NCBI GenBank assembly: GCA_011525695.1
Contig: WYBX01000112.1
Location: forward strand, 144,858 to 208,857
Direction: 5' to 3'
DNA from: Verrucomicrobiia bacterium
GTDB taxonomy: Bacteria > Verrucomicrobiota > Verrucomicrobiia > Opitutales > Opitutaceae
Length of the DNA: 64,000 nucleotides
Each line of letters starts with the position of its first letter. The first letter of the stretch is position 1. This document shows, in pieces, positions 53,783 through 63,874 of this stretch. The position numbers and the translations under genes are program-made. The notes under the pieces were generated by a model that made no database searches, had not been told where the DNA came from, and was given only the letters and a program-made list of their open reading frames with translations.

Positions 53783-56608
53783 ATGAAATACCCCGCCATA
53801 ACTCATATCGTGTCTCGATTCATCCTCATACCATTGTTTGCGATTGTACCGGCATCGGCGCAGAGTCTGGCGCGTCGCGATGTCGCGTCCGATCTCGCCA
53901 GCGAAAGGCGTGAAGATGTCGTGGAACTCAGCCCGTTCGTCGTGCAGCCCGATAACGGGTGGGTGGCGTCGTCTTCGCTGGTCGGAAATAGAACGAACAA
54001 GGACATTTCGGACCTGCCGCTTAGTATCGACGCCATCACCAGCGAATTCATGCAAGATCTCGGCGCGTACACGCTGGACGATGCGGCCCGGTTTGTACCC
54101 GGCGCGATCGTCACAGATCGCATCGATGGATGGTTGAACGACAACACCAGTGCCGTGTCCTATCGCGGTATGCAGGGCAATGGCGACAATTCGGCGCGCA
54201 ACTTCTTCATGTGGTACGGGCCCACCGACAATTACAACATCGAGCGAATCGATTTCAACAAGGGCTCAAACTCACTGATGTTTGGCGACGCTTCGCCGGC
54301 AGGCCAGGCTGCGACCTACACCAAGCGCGCCCAGTTCCGCAGCTTCACCAAACTCACGGGCCTGTACGGCAGCTTCGAGAGCCACCGCGCGATGCTCGAT
54401 GTTAATCGCAGGTTGAACGACGAGGTCGCCGTGCGACTGAACTACGTTGATCGAGCGGACGGCGTCTACATCGAGAATACTGGTTACACGTTGCGCGCCA
54501 TGCACGGGGCGGTGACTGTTCAGCCGTTCAAACAGACGCAAATCCGGATCGAAGGCGAGCGCGGGTTCTTCGATCGAACTCGGGGCAACAACCAGATTCT
54601 CGTCCGGGAGAACAGCGCACCGGGCCTCGGTCTCAACCGGACCAACACGTGGTATTACACCAGCGATGGCGCGATCTTCAATCGAACCCGCAACTTTACT
54701 TCGATTCATCCAAATCCGAGCGCGCGGGATGCCGCCCAACCCAGTGGCCTCACTTTGTCGAATCTCGAGGGGATGACCGTTGTCGTGCCGCTTTTCACCA
54801 GCGGCGCTGCGACTTCCGGGGTCGCGATCCCGACTGATCGGGCGAAGGCGCTGCCCGGCCCCTCCCGCTCGCTCTCCATCAGCGGGCCGTATGCCGACAG
54901 AATATATCGGCCCTACGGCAACGTCAGCGTCTGGCTGCTGCAGAATGTGAACAAACTCACGATGGAGGTCGCATACAACAACCAGCTCAGCCGCCAGTAT
55001 CGCAACGACGACGGGAACTTCACGATCGTGATGGATGCCAATGGGCGTCCGTTCTACGACCGTGGCATTTCGAACAAGGATTTCAGCAATCGCGTGGAAA
55101 TCGTCAGGGGAACCCTGTCGTACCCTTTCGACCTGGGGAAATGGGGCACGCAGTACGTCGTGGCCACGGCCTATACACAAGAGGACCTCCGCCGGCAATT
55201 CATCTACAGCCTGGGCAATGTCGCCGTTACGGAAGGCGGGGCCGCTGACGCCAATCTCGTCAATAACAAGATCGTCTTCCGGGCCTATCTTGATGATCCG
55301 GCATTTGGCAGCGCGGCCTTCTGGCAGCGCCTCACTCCCGCGGCTTTGCCATCCGTTCCGGGTTTCCGTGCGGAATTCTTCGATGACAGCATAAACTCGC
55401 CAATTCAGATCTTCAGTTCCAAGGCATATTCCCTCTCCTCAGCGGGCACGTATCTGCGGGGCCGACTCCATTCGTTGCTTGGCGTGCGGTATGACAGCTT
55501 CAAGCGCAAGAGCCTTACTGGGGTGTCACCGCGCGACAGTTTCGGTCGGGCGATCTTCCGCGGATACCCCGATGAAGCGCCATCCGAATACTGGTTCGAC
55601 CCGGAAAGCGATTTGGACAACACCTGTTATAGCGCCGGGCTCGCCTATAATCTGGCGAGAAGCACCAACCTTTACGGTAATTATTCCACATCCTTCCGCT
55701 GGCAGGGCGATCGCCTTTTCACGGGGGAAATTCCCGGCCCGGTGCTTGGCCGCAGTTATGAATTCGGTCTCAAGGGGCGTCTCCTCGACAACAAACTGTT
55801 CTTTACCCTTGCGGCATACCGCACCGACCGCGAAAACGCCATCTTTGTGTGGTCGGGAGGTCCGACAGACGAGAACCTGGTCAATCTCTTCAATCCGAAC
55901 AACCTTTCACCGGGCGATCCGGGCTACTTCTCGCTTCGGCCGAATCTGAACAACGAGTCGCACAAGACGCTAGCCAGCGAACGAGCACAGGGAGTGGACG
56001 CCACCCTCCAGTTCCAGCGGATTGGCGGTGTGCAGGCGCGATTAACCGTGTCCTATACCGAGGTTAGCGGACTCCGCGATTTCACCGCCTATAAGACATT
56101 TCTCGAGGCCGCGGTCGAGCGTACGAATGCCGCCCTTGCCCCCGGCGGCGATCCCGCAATGGCCGAAATTCAGGCTGACATCACCAGTGCCCAGAATGTC
56201 GTGCGTGCGAACGAAGGCTCCGCCCCGATCCTCGGAAACCGCAGCACGCCGTGGGCGGCCAACTGGCTGTTCGACTACGAATTCGACCGCGGGACGTTCC
56301 TGCAAGGGACTCGAATCGGCATTCATGGCAACTGGCGCGACCGATATAACATGAGTAACCTCGGTGGAGTGATATATCGGGGCTCCGCCTCACACCCGGT
56401 GGGCTTATATGCAATCCATCGGCGCAGGATTCTCGACTGGCCCGCTTCGTTGCGCCTGGGTGTAAGGAACGTCGTCGATTTGGAAGCCCTTGGGGAAAGC
56501 CGCCGCCGCTCCGCCGTCATTGCCCGGACGCCCGATGGCAACACGATCAATCAGTACCGCTATGTCAACCCGCGCTCGTGGGACTTCACAATGACGCTCG
56601 AGTTTTAG
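53783..56608 (+). CDS. TonB-dependent receptor without STN domain
   Basis: A 941-residue receptor with a signal peptide (ILIPLFAIVPASAQ), then VELSPFVVQ as family motif, the plug (LVGNRTNKDISDLPLSIDAITSEFMQDLGAYTLDD) and a beta barrel ending TMTLEF. No STN domain, so it is a transporter rather than a signal receptor. It lies 107 bases after the first receptor. Substrate unknown; the neighbouring glycoside-hydrolase-like gene suggests an oligosaccharide. Confidence 0.92.
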   Translation: MKYPAITHIVSRFILIPLFAIVPASAQSLARRDVASDLASERREDVVELSPFVVQPDNGWVASSSLVGNRTNKDISDLPLSIDAITSEFMQDLGAYTLDDAARFVPGAIVTDRIDGWLNDNTSAVSYRGMQGNGDNSARNFFMWYGPTDNYNIERIDFNKGSNSLMFGDASPAGQAATYTKRAQFRSFTKLTGLYGSFESHRAMLDVNRRLNDEVAVRLNYVDRADGVYIENTGYTLRAMHGAVTVQPFKQTQIRIEGERGFFDRTRGNNQILVRENSAPGLGLNRTNTWYYTSDGAIFNRTRNFTSIHPNPSARDAAQPSGLTLSNLEGMTVVVPLFTSGAATSGVAIPTDRAKALPGPSRSLSISGPYADRIYRPYGNVSVWLLQNVNKLTMEVAYNNQLSRQYRNDDGNFTIVMDANGRPFYDRGISNKDFSNRVEIVRGTLSYPFDLGKWGTQYVVATAYTQEDLRRQFIYSLGNVAVTEGGAADANLVNNKIVFRAYLDDPAFGSAAFWQRLTPAALPSVPGFRAEFFDDSINSPIQIFSSKAYSLSSAGTYLRGRLHSLLGVRYDSFKRKSLTGVSPRDSFGRAIFRGYPDEAPSEYWFDPESDLDNTCYSAGLAYNLARSTNLYGNYSTSFRWQGDRLFTGEIPGPVLGRSYEFGLKGRLLDNKLFFTLAAYRTDRENAIFVWSGGPTDENLVNLFNPNNLSPGDPGYFSLRPNLNNESHKTLASERAQGVDATLQFQRIGGVQARLTVSYTEVSGLRDFTAYKTFLEAAVERTNAALAPGGDPAMAEIQADITSAQNVVRANEGSAPILGNRSTPWAANWLFDYEFDRGTFLQGTRIGIHGNWRDRYNMSNLGGVIYRGSASHPVGLYAIHRRRILDWPASLRLGVRNVVDLEALGESRRRSAVIARTPDGNTINQYRYVNPRSWDFTMTLEF

Positions 56609-56641
56609 AGTACTGCGGACGGCCCTGAAACGAATACCCCG

Positions 56642-58411
56642 ATGTACGTAATGAAACGCGCGGCTCTGCCGTTCGCAGTTACGATTCTCGTGCTTGCGCT
56701 CGTCCGCTGTGCTGCCTCAGCCGCGGCGTCGCCGATGAAAGCGCCGATTCGCAAGTTCGATGTGTATGAAGTGCTGCTGCGAGGCGAAGTGAGCGCACGA
56801 AACCCATTCGATGCGGTTGTTACGGCTGAGTTTGTTCCGCCGTCGGGCAGGGCCCAGACGGTGCATGCCTTTTACGATGGCGCCGATCTCTGGCGGGCCC
56901 GTGTTTATGTCAGTGAGACGGGCGAGTGGCGGTGGTCGTCACGATGCACGATTGACAGGCGACTCGACGGTCAATCCGGCAGCTTCACCGCCAGCGGCAG
57001 CTCCAAGTCGAGGGGCCGGTTGCTGCCGCATTCGCGGAATTCGCGGCAGTGGATGACCGAGGACGGGCGCTGGTTCCTGAATCTGAGTGACACGGCTTAT
57101 TTCTTACTCAGTCCGCATGATGCAAGTGGCGCGAAAGTTTCGGACGATGACGTCAAGGAGTACGTTCGCGACGCGAGCAATCATGGCATAACGTCACTGC
57201 GCTGCTTTTCGATGATTGGCCCCAAGGGATTTCTGGAGGGCGGTTCCGGCTTCATGCAAAGCTGGCGGGATGCGATATTCGAGAATGATGAGCTGAATCG
57301 ATTACGCCTGGATCACTTCCAGGTCGCGGACAGACGGTTGCGATGGCTGCTGGACGATCATCCTGAAATCTACGTGCAATTTATCCTGTTTCCTCGCGGT
57401 TCGCGCTGGCGGCAGGACGATCAGCTCTGGAACAAGTTCACGCTGGCGCAAAAGGAGCAAGTGATGCGCTATATGATCGCCCGCTATGCCGCCTATCCGC
57501 AGCTCTTCTGGCTGATCGTCAACGATGCTCACTACGCCCCAGACAGGATTGTATTGCCCGGTCAAGCGGATATGCCCGGTGCATTCAAAGCAGCGGCGTA
57601 TCCGAACAACATCGCTTTAGCACGCGAGGTGGGCTCATACTTCCGCCAGCATGATCCCTGGCAACATCCTCTCTCGACCGGGGCGGCGCGGCAGGTTGAT
57701 TTCATTTACGGGAATGAGCCCTGGGCAACCTATATCCATCTGGAAGACGCCCACGACCTCGGCGCGACGCGGTATGAAGAGTACCATCGTTTCGGCAAGC
57801 CAGTATTCCTGGGCGAGGACCGCTATGAGCAGAGCCAGTCCGACCGTGATCCCAGGGACATGAACTATTTTCAACGCCGGCTCTTTTGGTCGTGGCTGCT
57901 GGCGGGCGGATCCGCCAACTACGGCGGCCGGTGGTGGGTAGTGCATCCTTATTCCCAAACCGGTCGCAGAGCGACACGCCCTCCTCGCGGTGGTCAAGGA
58001 ACCGAGTATACAGCACGGCTGACTGGCTTGGATTCCGTGCGGTTCATCCGCGACTATTTCACCGTTCGCGGCATTGAGCTTAGCGAGTTCGAGCCGGCTC
58101 CAGCCCTCGTGCAGGATTCCGGCGGAGCCAAAGCGATCCGCGCGCCCAAACTCATGCGCCGGGGAGACGACGAGTTTCTCATCTACCACCCCAACGCAGC
58201 GGCCGATGGCCGCGATGCTTGCGTGGACGCAGCAACGACGCCGAGCGTAGTGGTCAACTTGAACGCAGTGTCCGGCACTTTCGCCGTCGAGTGGTACCGT
58301 GTCACCGACGGCACCGCCAAGAATGACGGGGTCGTCGAAGCTGGCGGTTTTCGAACGCTTCGCTCACCCTGGCATGGGGAGGACTGTGTTGTCCGGCTGC
58401 GACGAGGATGA
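56642..58411 (+). CDS. Secreted DUF5060/DUF4038 putative glycoside hydrolase
   Basis: A 589-residue exported protein. After a signal region (VTILVLALVRCAASAAA, which may be a lipoprotein signal), residues 40-115 form a DUF5060-like beta sandwich (KFDVYEVLLRGEVSARNPF...ADLWRARVYVSETGEWRW). Then comes a DUF4038-like TIM barrel (DGRWFLNLSDTAYFLL ... FWLIVNDAH ... EDRYEQ), followed by a putative collagen-binding-type C-terminal domain. Relatives include apiosidase-like enzymes. The Asp and Glu residues in LIVND and FLGEDRYE are possible catalytic residues. Cotranscribed with the receptor 33 bases upstream. Confidence 0.75.
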   Translation: MYVMKRAALPFAVTILVLALVRCAASAAASPMKAPIRKFDVYEVLLRGEVSARNPFDAVVTAEFVPPSGRAQTVHAFYDGADLWRARVYVSETGEWRWSSRCTIDRRLDGQSGSFTASGSSKSRGRLLPHSRNSRQWMTEDGRWFLNLSDTAYFLLSPHDASGAKVSDDDVKEYVRDASNHGITSLRCFSMIGPKGFLEGGSGFMQSWRDAIFENDELNRLRLDHFQVADRRLRWLLDDHPEIYVQFILFPRGSRWRQDDQLWNKFTLAQKEQVMRYMIARYAAYPQLFWLIVNDAHYAPDRIVLPGQADMPGAFKAAAYPNNIALAREVGSYFRQHDPWQHPLSTGAARQVDFIYGNEPWATYIHLEDAHDLGATRYEEYHRFGKPVFLGEDRYEQSQSDRDPRDMNYFQRRLFWSWLLAGGSANYGGRWWVVHPYSQTGRRATRPPRGGQGTEYTARLTGLDSVRFIRDYFTVRGIELSEFEPAPALVQDSGGAKAIRAPKLMRRGDDEFLIYHPNAAADGRDACVDAATTPSVVVNLNAVSGTFAVEWYRVTDGTAKNDGVVEAGGFRTLRSPWHGEDCVVRLRRG

Positions 58412-58422
58412 AGCAACCCTTC

Positions 58423-60975
58423 CTACTTCTGCGACCGCAGGAACGCAACCAGGTCCCGCACCTCTTCGTCGCTCAGTCCTGCCACCAATCCCTCCGGCAT
58501 GATGGAGACGGGAACGACTTCCCGTCTCACGATGTCCCCGGACTTCACCACAAACGGCGTGGCGTCCAATCCGACGTATGTGTGGGCGTTGTTCCCTTCC
58601 AGCAGTTGAAAGACCATGCGCGTCTGGCCATCCGTGGTCTCGAGGAGAAGCGATTCGAACTCCGGAGCGACGTTGAGGTTGGGCTGCAGCAGCGACTCCA
58701 GGATATAGGTCGGGGTTCGCACGGAGCCAATGGCGGAAAGGTTCGGCCCCGCGGCATTCCCCAGCCCATCGACCCGATGACAGGTCGCACACGAACCGCG
58801 CCGCGGGTGCAGGAAGACTTCACGCCCGCGGACGAGGTCCGCCTTCCCTGGAACTTGCTGCAGATATTTCTCCCACGCGGCAATGTCCGCCGCCGGAGGC
58901 CGCCCCGATGGAACATTCGGGCCGATTCGGTCCGGCCCGGCGAATCGCACGGCACGGGCGAGCACGGGATCGCCGTCCGATTCGATCCCTTTGAGCGCCA
59001 CTTGATCTTCGGCGTTCACCGGCAGGTGCATGAGAGCCGCCGCTCGCACGATTGACGCCTGGCGGTTGTCGAATGCGACGCGCCGCAGCGCCGCCACGCG
59101 GTTTTCGTCCTGCAACTCGCCAAGCACCTGTGTGACCCATTCCTTGAAGGCGTCGTCACCCTCGGCCAGCAGCGGCTCGAGTTCGCGCGCGAGCACGTTG
59201 CGAGCGCGATTGGGCAGGATTTCCAAGGCCATCCGCTTGAGCCGTGGCGGCGTATCGTGATCGGCAAGATGCTGTTTGAGGCGTTTGACAAAATCGGGTT
59301 CGCGCAGCTTTTCGGAATCCAGACGACTGAGAGCGGTGAGGGCGCCGTAGAACAACGCGGGCGTGTTGCCTGGATCGGTCAGAAGTCGCTCCACTTCTCC
59401 CCGAAAGGCCGGCAATCGCTCGTCGCTGAGCCATTTCAACGCGAGCAACCGGGTGGTGGCATCGGTATCCGCAAGGGCAGCCCGCAGCACGCTGTTCTTG
59501 AAGGGCACGTTCGATTTGCGCACCGCGAGCATGAAACCCTGCCGTTGCCGGGCGTGTTGCAGCGGCACGCGGCTCAGTTCCTCCAGTAGTTTCGGCTCAC
59601 GCGACAGCCGCGTAATGCTCGCCGAAAAGAGCCATGCCTGCTCGAAGGATCCGGCGGCGCCGAGCCACGCCACCGCCGTCTTCATGTCGGGCGCGGCGCA
59701 TTCCAGCCGTTCCACCACCCCAGGCGCAGCGCTGGTGACAGCACGGTGGGGCTCGGGCCGCGGTTGGGCGGCCTTCGCCGCCACGCGCCAAACGCGACCG
59801 AACCCGTGCAACCAGTAGTCACGCTTCACCCAGTCGGAGACAAACAACGCGCCATCCTGCGCCACCGCGAGGCCCACGGGCCGGAAGTCCACCCCGCCTT
59901 GCACGAGCACCTCCCTTTTTCCCGGAGCTGTTCCCAGGTTGGGTTGGTAACTCTCCACCGTGTGATCGGACCACGAGGTTAGAAGGAGTTTTCCGTACTG
60001 CCTCGTCAGAGGCACGAAATCCCCCGCGTTGGCGCCGCGCCCGGACGCAGCCTTCGGACGTCCATCCGCTCCGGGTTGATACCACGTGATCATGCCGGGT
60101 GCTTCCCCCGTGGCGGCGAACATGGGCAGGGTTCCCGGCAGTTCTCCATTCCAACTGATAAAGGGATGCAGGCCGCTGCGTCCGTAGCGAAACTGGTAGC
60201 CGTAGTCGCCGCCCTCGATGATAAGCTGCAGCCGGCACGGCGGGCGCGAGTCCGGGTCGTTGTCCGTGGCGAAGACGTTGCCGCTGCCGTCCACGCACAC
60301 GCCGAAGGGATTCCAGAATCCGGTCGCAACGCGGCGCACCTCGCCACCCTCCAGGTTCACATGAAAAATGTTTCCTCCCTCACCCTGATCGCTGATCCGG
60401 CTGCCGTCGCTGCCCAGGAGAGTATAGGCGGCGCCCATATTACTGCCCATGCCGAAGTACAGCCCTCCCTTGCGATCGAACGCGAGGCCGCTGAGGCCGT
60501 CGTGCGGGTAACGATTTTCCGTTTCGAAGAAGACGAGCTTGCGGTCCACCTGGTCGGCTTTGCCGTCGTGATTCACGTCGCGCAAACGCAGGACTTCGTC
60601 GCGCGTTGCCACGTAGATCGAGCCGTCCGGCGCCGTGGCGATATCCATGGTCAAATCCGAGCCCTCAAAGAACACGATCGCTGCATCCGCCCTGTGGTCG
60701 CCGTCCGTGTCTTGCAGCCACAGAATTCGATCGTGGACCGGTCCCACATAGTTCGGACGCCGGAAGTGCGTGTGGCTTTCAATCACCAGCAGGCGACCCT
60801 CGACATCGACGGTCATGCCGATCGGATGTTTGATCAGCGGCTCCTGCGCGAACAACTCCACCCGGAGGGCGGGATCCCGCACGGAGGGCAATGCCATCGG
60901 CGATTCCGCCGCACGAATCGGTGCGAAGAGTGCCAGAGCGGCGAGAGCAGGAAACGATTCAAAGGGGTGGTGCAT
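58423..60975 (-). CDS. PVC-type heme-binding CxxCH protein (dehydrogenase-like)
   Basis: An 850-residue secreted protein. A signal peptide (FPALAALALFAPIRAA) is followed by an NHL/sorbosone-dehydrogenase-like beta propeller (DPALRVELFAQEPLIKHPIGMTVD...DLTMDIATAPDGSIYVATRD), then HEAT-like helical repeats and a C-terminal cytochrome c domain with CATCH and a likely distal Met (VSIMPEGLVAGLSDEEV). This set is typical of Planctomycetes/Verrucomicrobia. It faces the glycoside hydrolase gene with an 11-base gap between the two stop codons. The longer frame to 61122 is rejected because the ATG at 60975 starts the signal peptide. Confidence 0.9.
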   Translation of the reverse strand: MHHPFESFPALAALALFAPIRAAESPMALPSVRDPALRVELFAQEPLIKHPIGMTVDVEGRLLVIESHTHFRRPNYVGPVHDRILWLQDTDGDHRADAAIVFFEGSDLTMDIATAPDGSIYVATRDEVLRLRDVNHDGKADQVDRKLVFFETENRYPHDGLSGLAFDRKGGLYFGMGSNMGAAYTLLGSDGSRISDQGEGGNIFHVNLEGGEVRRVATGFWNPFGVCVDGSGNVFATDNDPDSRPPCRLQLIIEGGDYGYQFRYGRSGLHPFISWNGELPGTLPMFAATGEAPGMITWYQPGADGRPKAASGRGANAGDFVPLTRQYGKLLLTSWSDHTVESYQPNLGTAPGKREVLVQGGVDFRPVGLAVAQDGALFVSDWVKRDYWLHGFGRVWRVAAKAAQPRPEPHRAVTSAAPGVVERLECAAPDMKTAVAWLGAAGSFEQAWLFSASITRLSREPKLLEELSRVPLQHARQRQGFMLAVRKSNVPFKNSVLRAALADTDATTRLLALKWLSDERLPAFRGEVERLLTDPGNTPALFYGALTALSRLDSEKLREPDFVKRLKQHLADHDTPPRLKRMALEILPNRARNVLARELEPLLAEGDDAFKEWVTQVLGELQDENRVAALRRVAFDNRQASIVRAAALMHLPVNAEDQVALKGIESDGDPVLARAVRFAGPDRIGPNVPSGRPPAADIAAWEKYLQQVPGKADLVRGREVFLHPRRGSCATCHRVDGLGNAAGPNLSAIGSVRTPTYILESLLQPNLNVAPEFESLLLETTDGQTRMVFQLLEGNNAHTYVGLDATPFVVKSGDIVRREVVPVSIMPEGLVAGLSDEEVRDLVAFLRSQK

Positions 60976-61192
60976 GAAGACCACTGCTGCCAGAATTCCG
61001 CCATGACGTCCGGCCAGCGTGTGCCCAGCTTGAACGAGCGAAGGAATGGAGACTGCGGTTTCGCAACGAGTGGATGCCGCAATCATACTCGCCCGCGTGA
61101 ACGTTTTGCTTTCAATTCCCACCAGTGAAGAAAATTGAACGGTGCAGCCCCATGCCCTGAGTCAGGGAGTCGCTCCGGAGACTCGCGTCATG

Positions 61193-62203
61193 TCCCGTCA
61201 CGTCGCCATTTTCACCGACCATTCAAAGCGTTTTCTCGCGGACACGTGCGAACCATTGGTGGCTGCTCGCGACCGCGGCGAAGTGCGGCTCGAAGCCCTG
61301 GTCCGGGGCAACTATCCTGGACGAGCATTGCCACGCGGGATGTTGCCTGGCGTGTGTTCGGTTGGCTTCTGGGACGCCCTGCATCCCCAGAAATGGGGCC
61401 TCGATTGGCATCGCAACGAAGGCATTGAGATTACTTTTTTGGAGCGGGGATCGTTGTCCTTCGGCATCGCGGCCGAGAACATGGAACTTACGCCGGGATC
61501 GTTGACCGTGACTCGCCCCTGGCAGCCTCATCGCGTCGGGAATCCGCATATCGGCCCAAGCCGGTTGCACTGGTTGATCCTCGATGTCGGCGTGCGCCGT
61601 CCCAATCAGCCGTGGCGCTGGCCTTCGTGGCTGGTGCTTGCTCCCGATGATTTGCGCCGATTGACGGAAATGCTGCGACACAATGAGCATAGCGTCTGGC
61701 CCGCGGTTCCAGAGATGCGGCGGTGCTGGGAGGCGATCGGGCGAGCGGTCGAAGAGGACGTCGCAGGTTCCTCCGATTCGCGGCTCCGGGTCCGGATCAA
61801 CGAGCTCTTCCTGATGCTCGCGGAAACCCTCACGCGGTGCAAACCGAAGCTCGATCCGTCTCTCACCAGCGCGGAGCGCACCGTCGGCTTGTTTCTCACC
61901 GAACTTCGCCAGAACGAAGCCCAGCGGAACCACGCCTGGACCCTCGAGGAAATGGCGGCGCGCTGCGGACTCGGTGTTACCCACTTCGTGAGGCTGTGCC
62001 ACGACATCACCAACCGGACACCCGCCCGCTACCGCCGTTGGTGCCGAATCGGCGCCGCGCGTGATCTGCTCCAGCAGGAGCCGCGGCTCTCGATCACCGA
62101 CATCGCTCTGTCGTGCGGTTTTTCCACGGCCCAGTATTTTGCGACCGCCTTTCGGCGGGAAGTTGGGATGTCCCCGGCAGACTTTCGCGACGCGCAACGT
62201 TGA
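61193..62203 (+). CDS. AraC-family transcriptional regulator
   Basis: A 336-residue regulator with an N-terminal cupin-like sensor domain (EITFLERGSLSFGIAAENMELTPGSLTVTRPWQPHRVG) and a C-terminal double helix-turn-helix (WTLEEMAARCGLGVTHFVRLCHDITNRTPARY and SITDIALSCGFSTAQYFATAFRREVGMSPADF). Sugar ligand likely. GTG 61142 is an earlier start; ATG 61193 with CGGAG upstream is preferred. It is divergent from the PVC heme gene (217-base gap) and faces the isomerase gene, so it may control both. Confidence 0.9.
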   Translation, partial: SRHVAIFTDHSKRFLADTCEPLVAARDRGEVRLEALVRGNYPGRALPRGMLPGVCSVGFWDALHPQKWGLDWHRNEGIEITFLERGSLSFGIAAENMELTPGSLTVTRPWQPHRVGNPHIGPSRLHWLILDVGVRRPNQPWRWPSWLVLAPDDLRRLTEMLRHNEHSVWPAVPEMRRCWEAIGRAVEEDVAGSSDSRLRVRINELFLMLAETLTRCKPKLDPSLTSAERTVGLFLTELRQNEAQRNHAWTLEEMAARCGLGVTHFVRLCHDITNRTPARYRRWCRIGAARDLLQQEPRLSITDIALSCGFSTAQYFATAFRREVGMSPADFRDAQR

Positions 62204-62308
62204 TGCGGGACAGGCGACCGCTGGTCCTTGACGCCACGCCTCGGGAACACGATTCAGGCGCCGGCGGTTCGAATTCCTTCAGTGGCAAAAATCGAAAGCA
62301 ATCGGCGC

Positions 62309-63211
62309 ATGAAAACCGCTACACTGGCCGGCACCATGGCGACAATCAGCATTGGGATAAACCTGGAGTTCGTCCGACATGCCGACAAGAACTTCGAATG
62401 GGGCGTCCGCAAGGCGGCCGAGCTCGGCTACGAGTACGTGGAGCCCATGGTGCACTGGGGGCGCGAACTGTTGAGCGAGGCCGGCTATTTCCACAGCGTG
62501 TCAATGCTCGACGATCCCTATCGCGTGCGCCGGGCGTGCGCCGATGCCGGCGTCAAGCTGTCCGGGCTAAGCACGCACACTCCCTTGTGCAAGCCCGAGA
62601 TCAGCGTCGAGTATTTGAAACAAGCGATCCGATTTGCGGCGGAGTGCGGCGCTCCGGTGGTGAACACCGATGAGGGGCCGAAGCCCGGCTGGACGACAAT
62701 CGAAGAGGATCACTGCCTGATGCGCTACACGTTGGGCGAGGCTGCCCGCGTCGCGGAACCCCGCGGCATCCTGATCGGCCTCGAGCCCCATCAGCAATAC
62801 TCGAAGCATCCGGACGGGCTGGATCGCATTTACGCCCTGGTGAAGTCGCCTGCGATTGGGATTAATTTCGACACCGGCAACAGCTTTCTCTGCGGACACG
62901 ATCCCTACGCTTGGCTGGCACAGGTGGGCAACCGGCTCGTCCACCTGCATGCCAAGGATATTTCAACCGCTCAATCCAGCACCGAGCGCGGGAAGGTCAC
63001 GGGCACGCCCGTCGGTTGCGCGTGCGGCGAAGGGGTGATCGATTGGGCGCGCGTCATCGAAATCTGCACACGTTGCACTCGTGACATCGTGCTCAGCGTC
63101 GAGTGCGGCACAATCGAGCAGGCGGAGCGCTCCGTCCGCCACCTTCGTGGATTGCTCGCGGAGGTCTCGCGGAGGTCTCGCGGAGGTCTCGCGGAGGTCG
63201 ACACAATGTGA
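62309..63211 (+). CDS. TIM-barrel sugar phosphate isomerase/epimerase
   Basis: A 300-residue protein of the xylose-isomerase-like TIM-barrel fold. IGINLEFVRHADKNFEWGVRKAAELGYEYVEPMVHWGRELL opens the barrel. Metal-site residues are visible: Glu in IGLEPHQQ, Asp in INFDTGN, His in VHLHAKD, Glu in SVECGT. The exact sugar reaction is unknown; family members epimerise or isomerise keto-sugars. The start is uncertain: ATG 62309 or ATG 62336 (MATISIG). The 3' end contains an 11-bp tandem repeat, so the last residues are unusual. Confidence 0.85.
   Translation: MKTATLAGTMATISIGINLEFVRHADKNFEWGVRKAAELGYEYVEPMVHWGRELLSEAGYFHSVSMLDDPYRVRRACADAGVKLSGLSTHTPLCKPEISVEYLKQAIRFAAECGAPVVNTDEGPKPGWTTIEEDHCLMRYTLGEAARVAEPRGILIGLEPHQQYSKHPDGLDRIYALVKSPAIGINFDTGNSFLCGHDPYAWLAQVGNRLVHLHAKDISTAQSSTERGKVTGTPVGCACGEGVIDWARVIEICTRCTRDIVLSVECGTIEQAERSVRHLRGLLAEVSRRSRGGLAEVDTM
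63155..63198. repeat. Four perfect 11-bp tandem repeats in coding 3' end
   Basis: CTCGCGGAGGT occurs four times head to tail, inside the last codons of the isomerase/epimerase gene. Because 11 is not a multiple of three, gain or loss of one copy would change the reading frame and the protein end. Confidence 0.9.
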
Positions 63212-63217
63212 CGGAGC

Positions 63218-63868
63218 TTGACTTTCGAAAGTGACCGGAACTGGCATTTCAAGTCACGCACCTCATTGAGTCCGCCTCCAGCAGCACTTGGTAAACTTGT
63301 CGGCACGGATTATTCCCGCTGGTTTGCGGAGGACGTGCAGCCGCACGAGCCGGCATTGCGGGCTTATCTCCGCGGACGCTTTCCCGGGCTGAGGGACGTG
63401 GACGATCTCCTGCAAGAGACGTACGCACGGTTGCTCCGCGCACACGCGGCGGGCAAGGTCTCGGAAGTGCGACCCTACCTCTTCGTAATCGCACGCAATG
63501 CGGCCTTCGACGTTGTCCGGCGCAACCAGGTTGTGGCGATCGACAGTATAGGGGATATGAACTCCTTGTTCGTGGTAGAGGAGAGGCCCGATGCGGCCGA
63601 AGCCGTCTCCCATGCCCAGGAAATCGAAATACTGCACGAGGCCATCGCCGCGTTGCCGCCCCGTTGCCGGGAAATCCTCCGACTGCGCCGATTCGAGGGG
63701 CTGTCGCATCGTCAGATCAGCGAAAAGCTCGGCATTTCCACCCACACGATCGATGCGCATCTGTGCGTTGCGGTATATCACTGCCGCCGATTCCTGCTGG
63801 AGCGTGGCGTGTCGCGCGAGCGCTTAGGGAACGTTCATCCAAGCCGGCCGCCTGTGGTGCGCGAATAA
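63218..63868 (+). CDS. Second ECF-type sigma factor
   Basis: A 216-residue sigma factor with region 2 (DVDDLLQETYARLLRAH, FVIARNAAFDVVRRNQ) and region 4 (LPPRCREILRLRRFEGLSHRQISEKLGISTHTIDAHL). Closest in style to the sigma factor at 48280, including the R-E-D-A-A linker region. The start is uncertain: TTG 63218 lies in front of a 12-bp palindrome (ACTTTCGAAAGT, 63221-63232), and TTG 63266 would avoid this. It is followed by a FecR gene after six bases. Confidence 0.85.
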   Translation: MTFESDRNWHFKSRTSLSPPPAALGKLVGTDYSRWFAEDVQPHEPALRAYLRGRFPGLRDVDDLLQETYARLLRAHAAGKVSEVRPYLFVIARNAAFDVVRRNQVVAIDSIGDMNSLFVVEERPDAAEAVSHAQEIEILHEAIAALPPRCREILRLRRFEGLSHRQISEKLGISTHTIDAHLCVAVYHCRRFLLERGVSRERLGNVHPSRPPVVRE

Positions 63869-63874
63869 ACTTTC

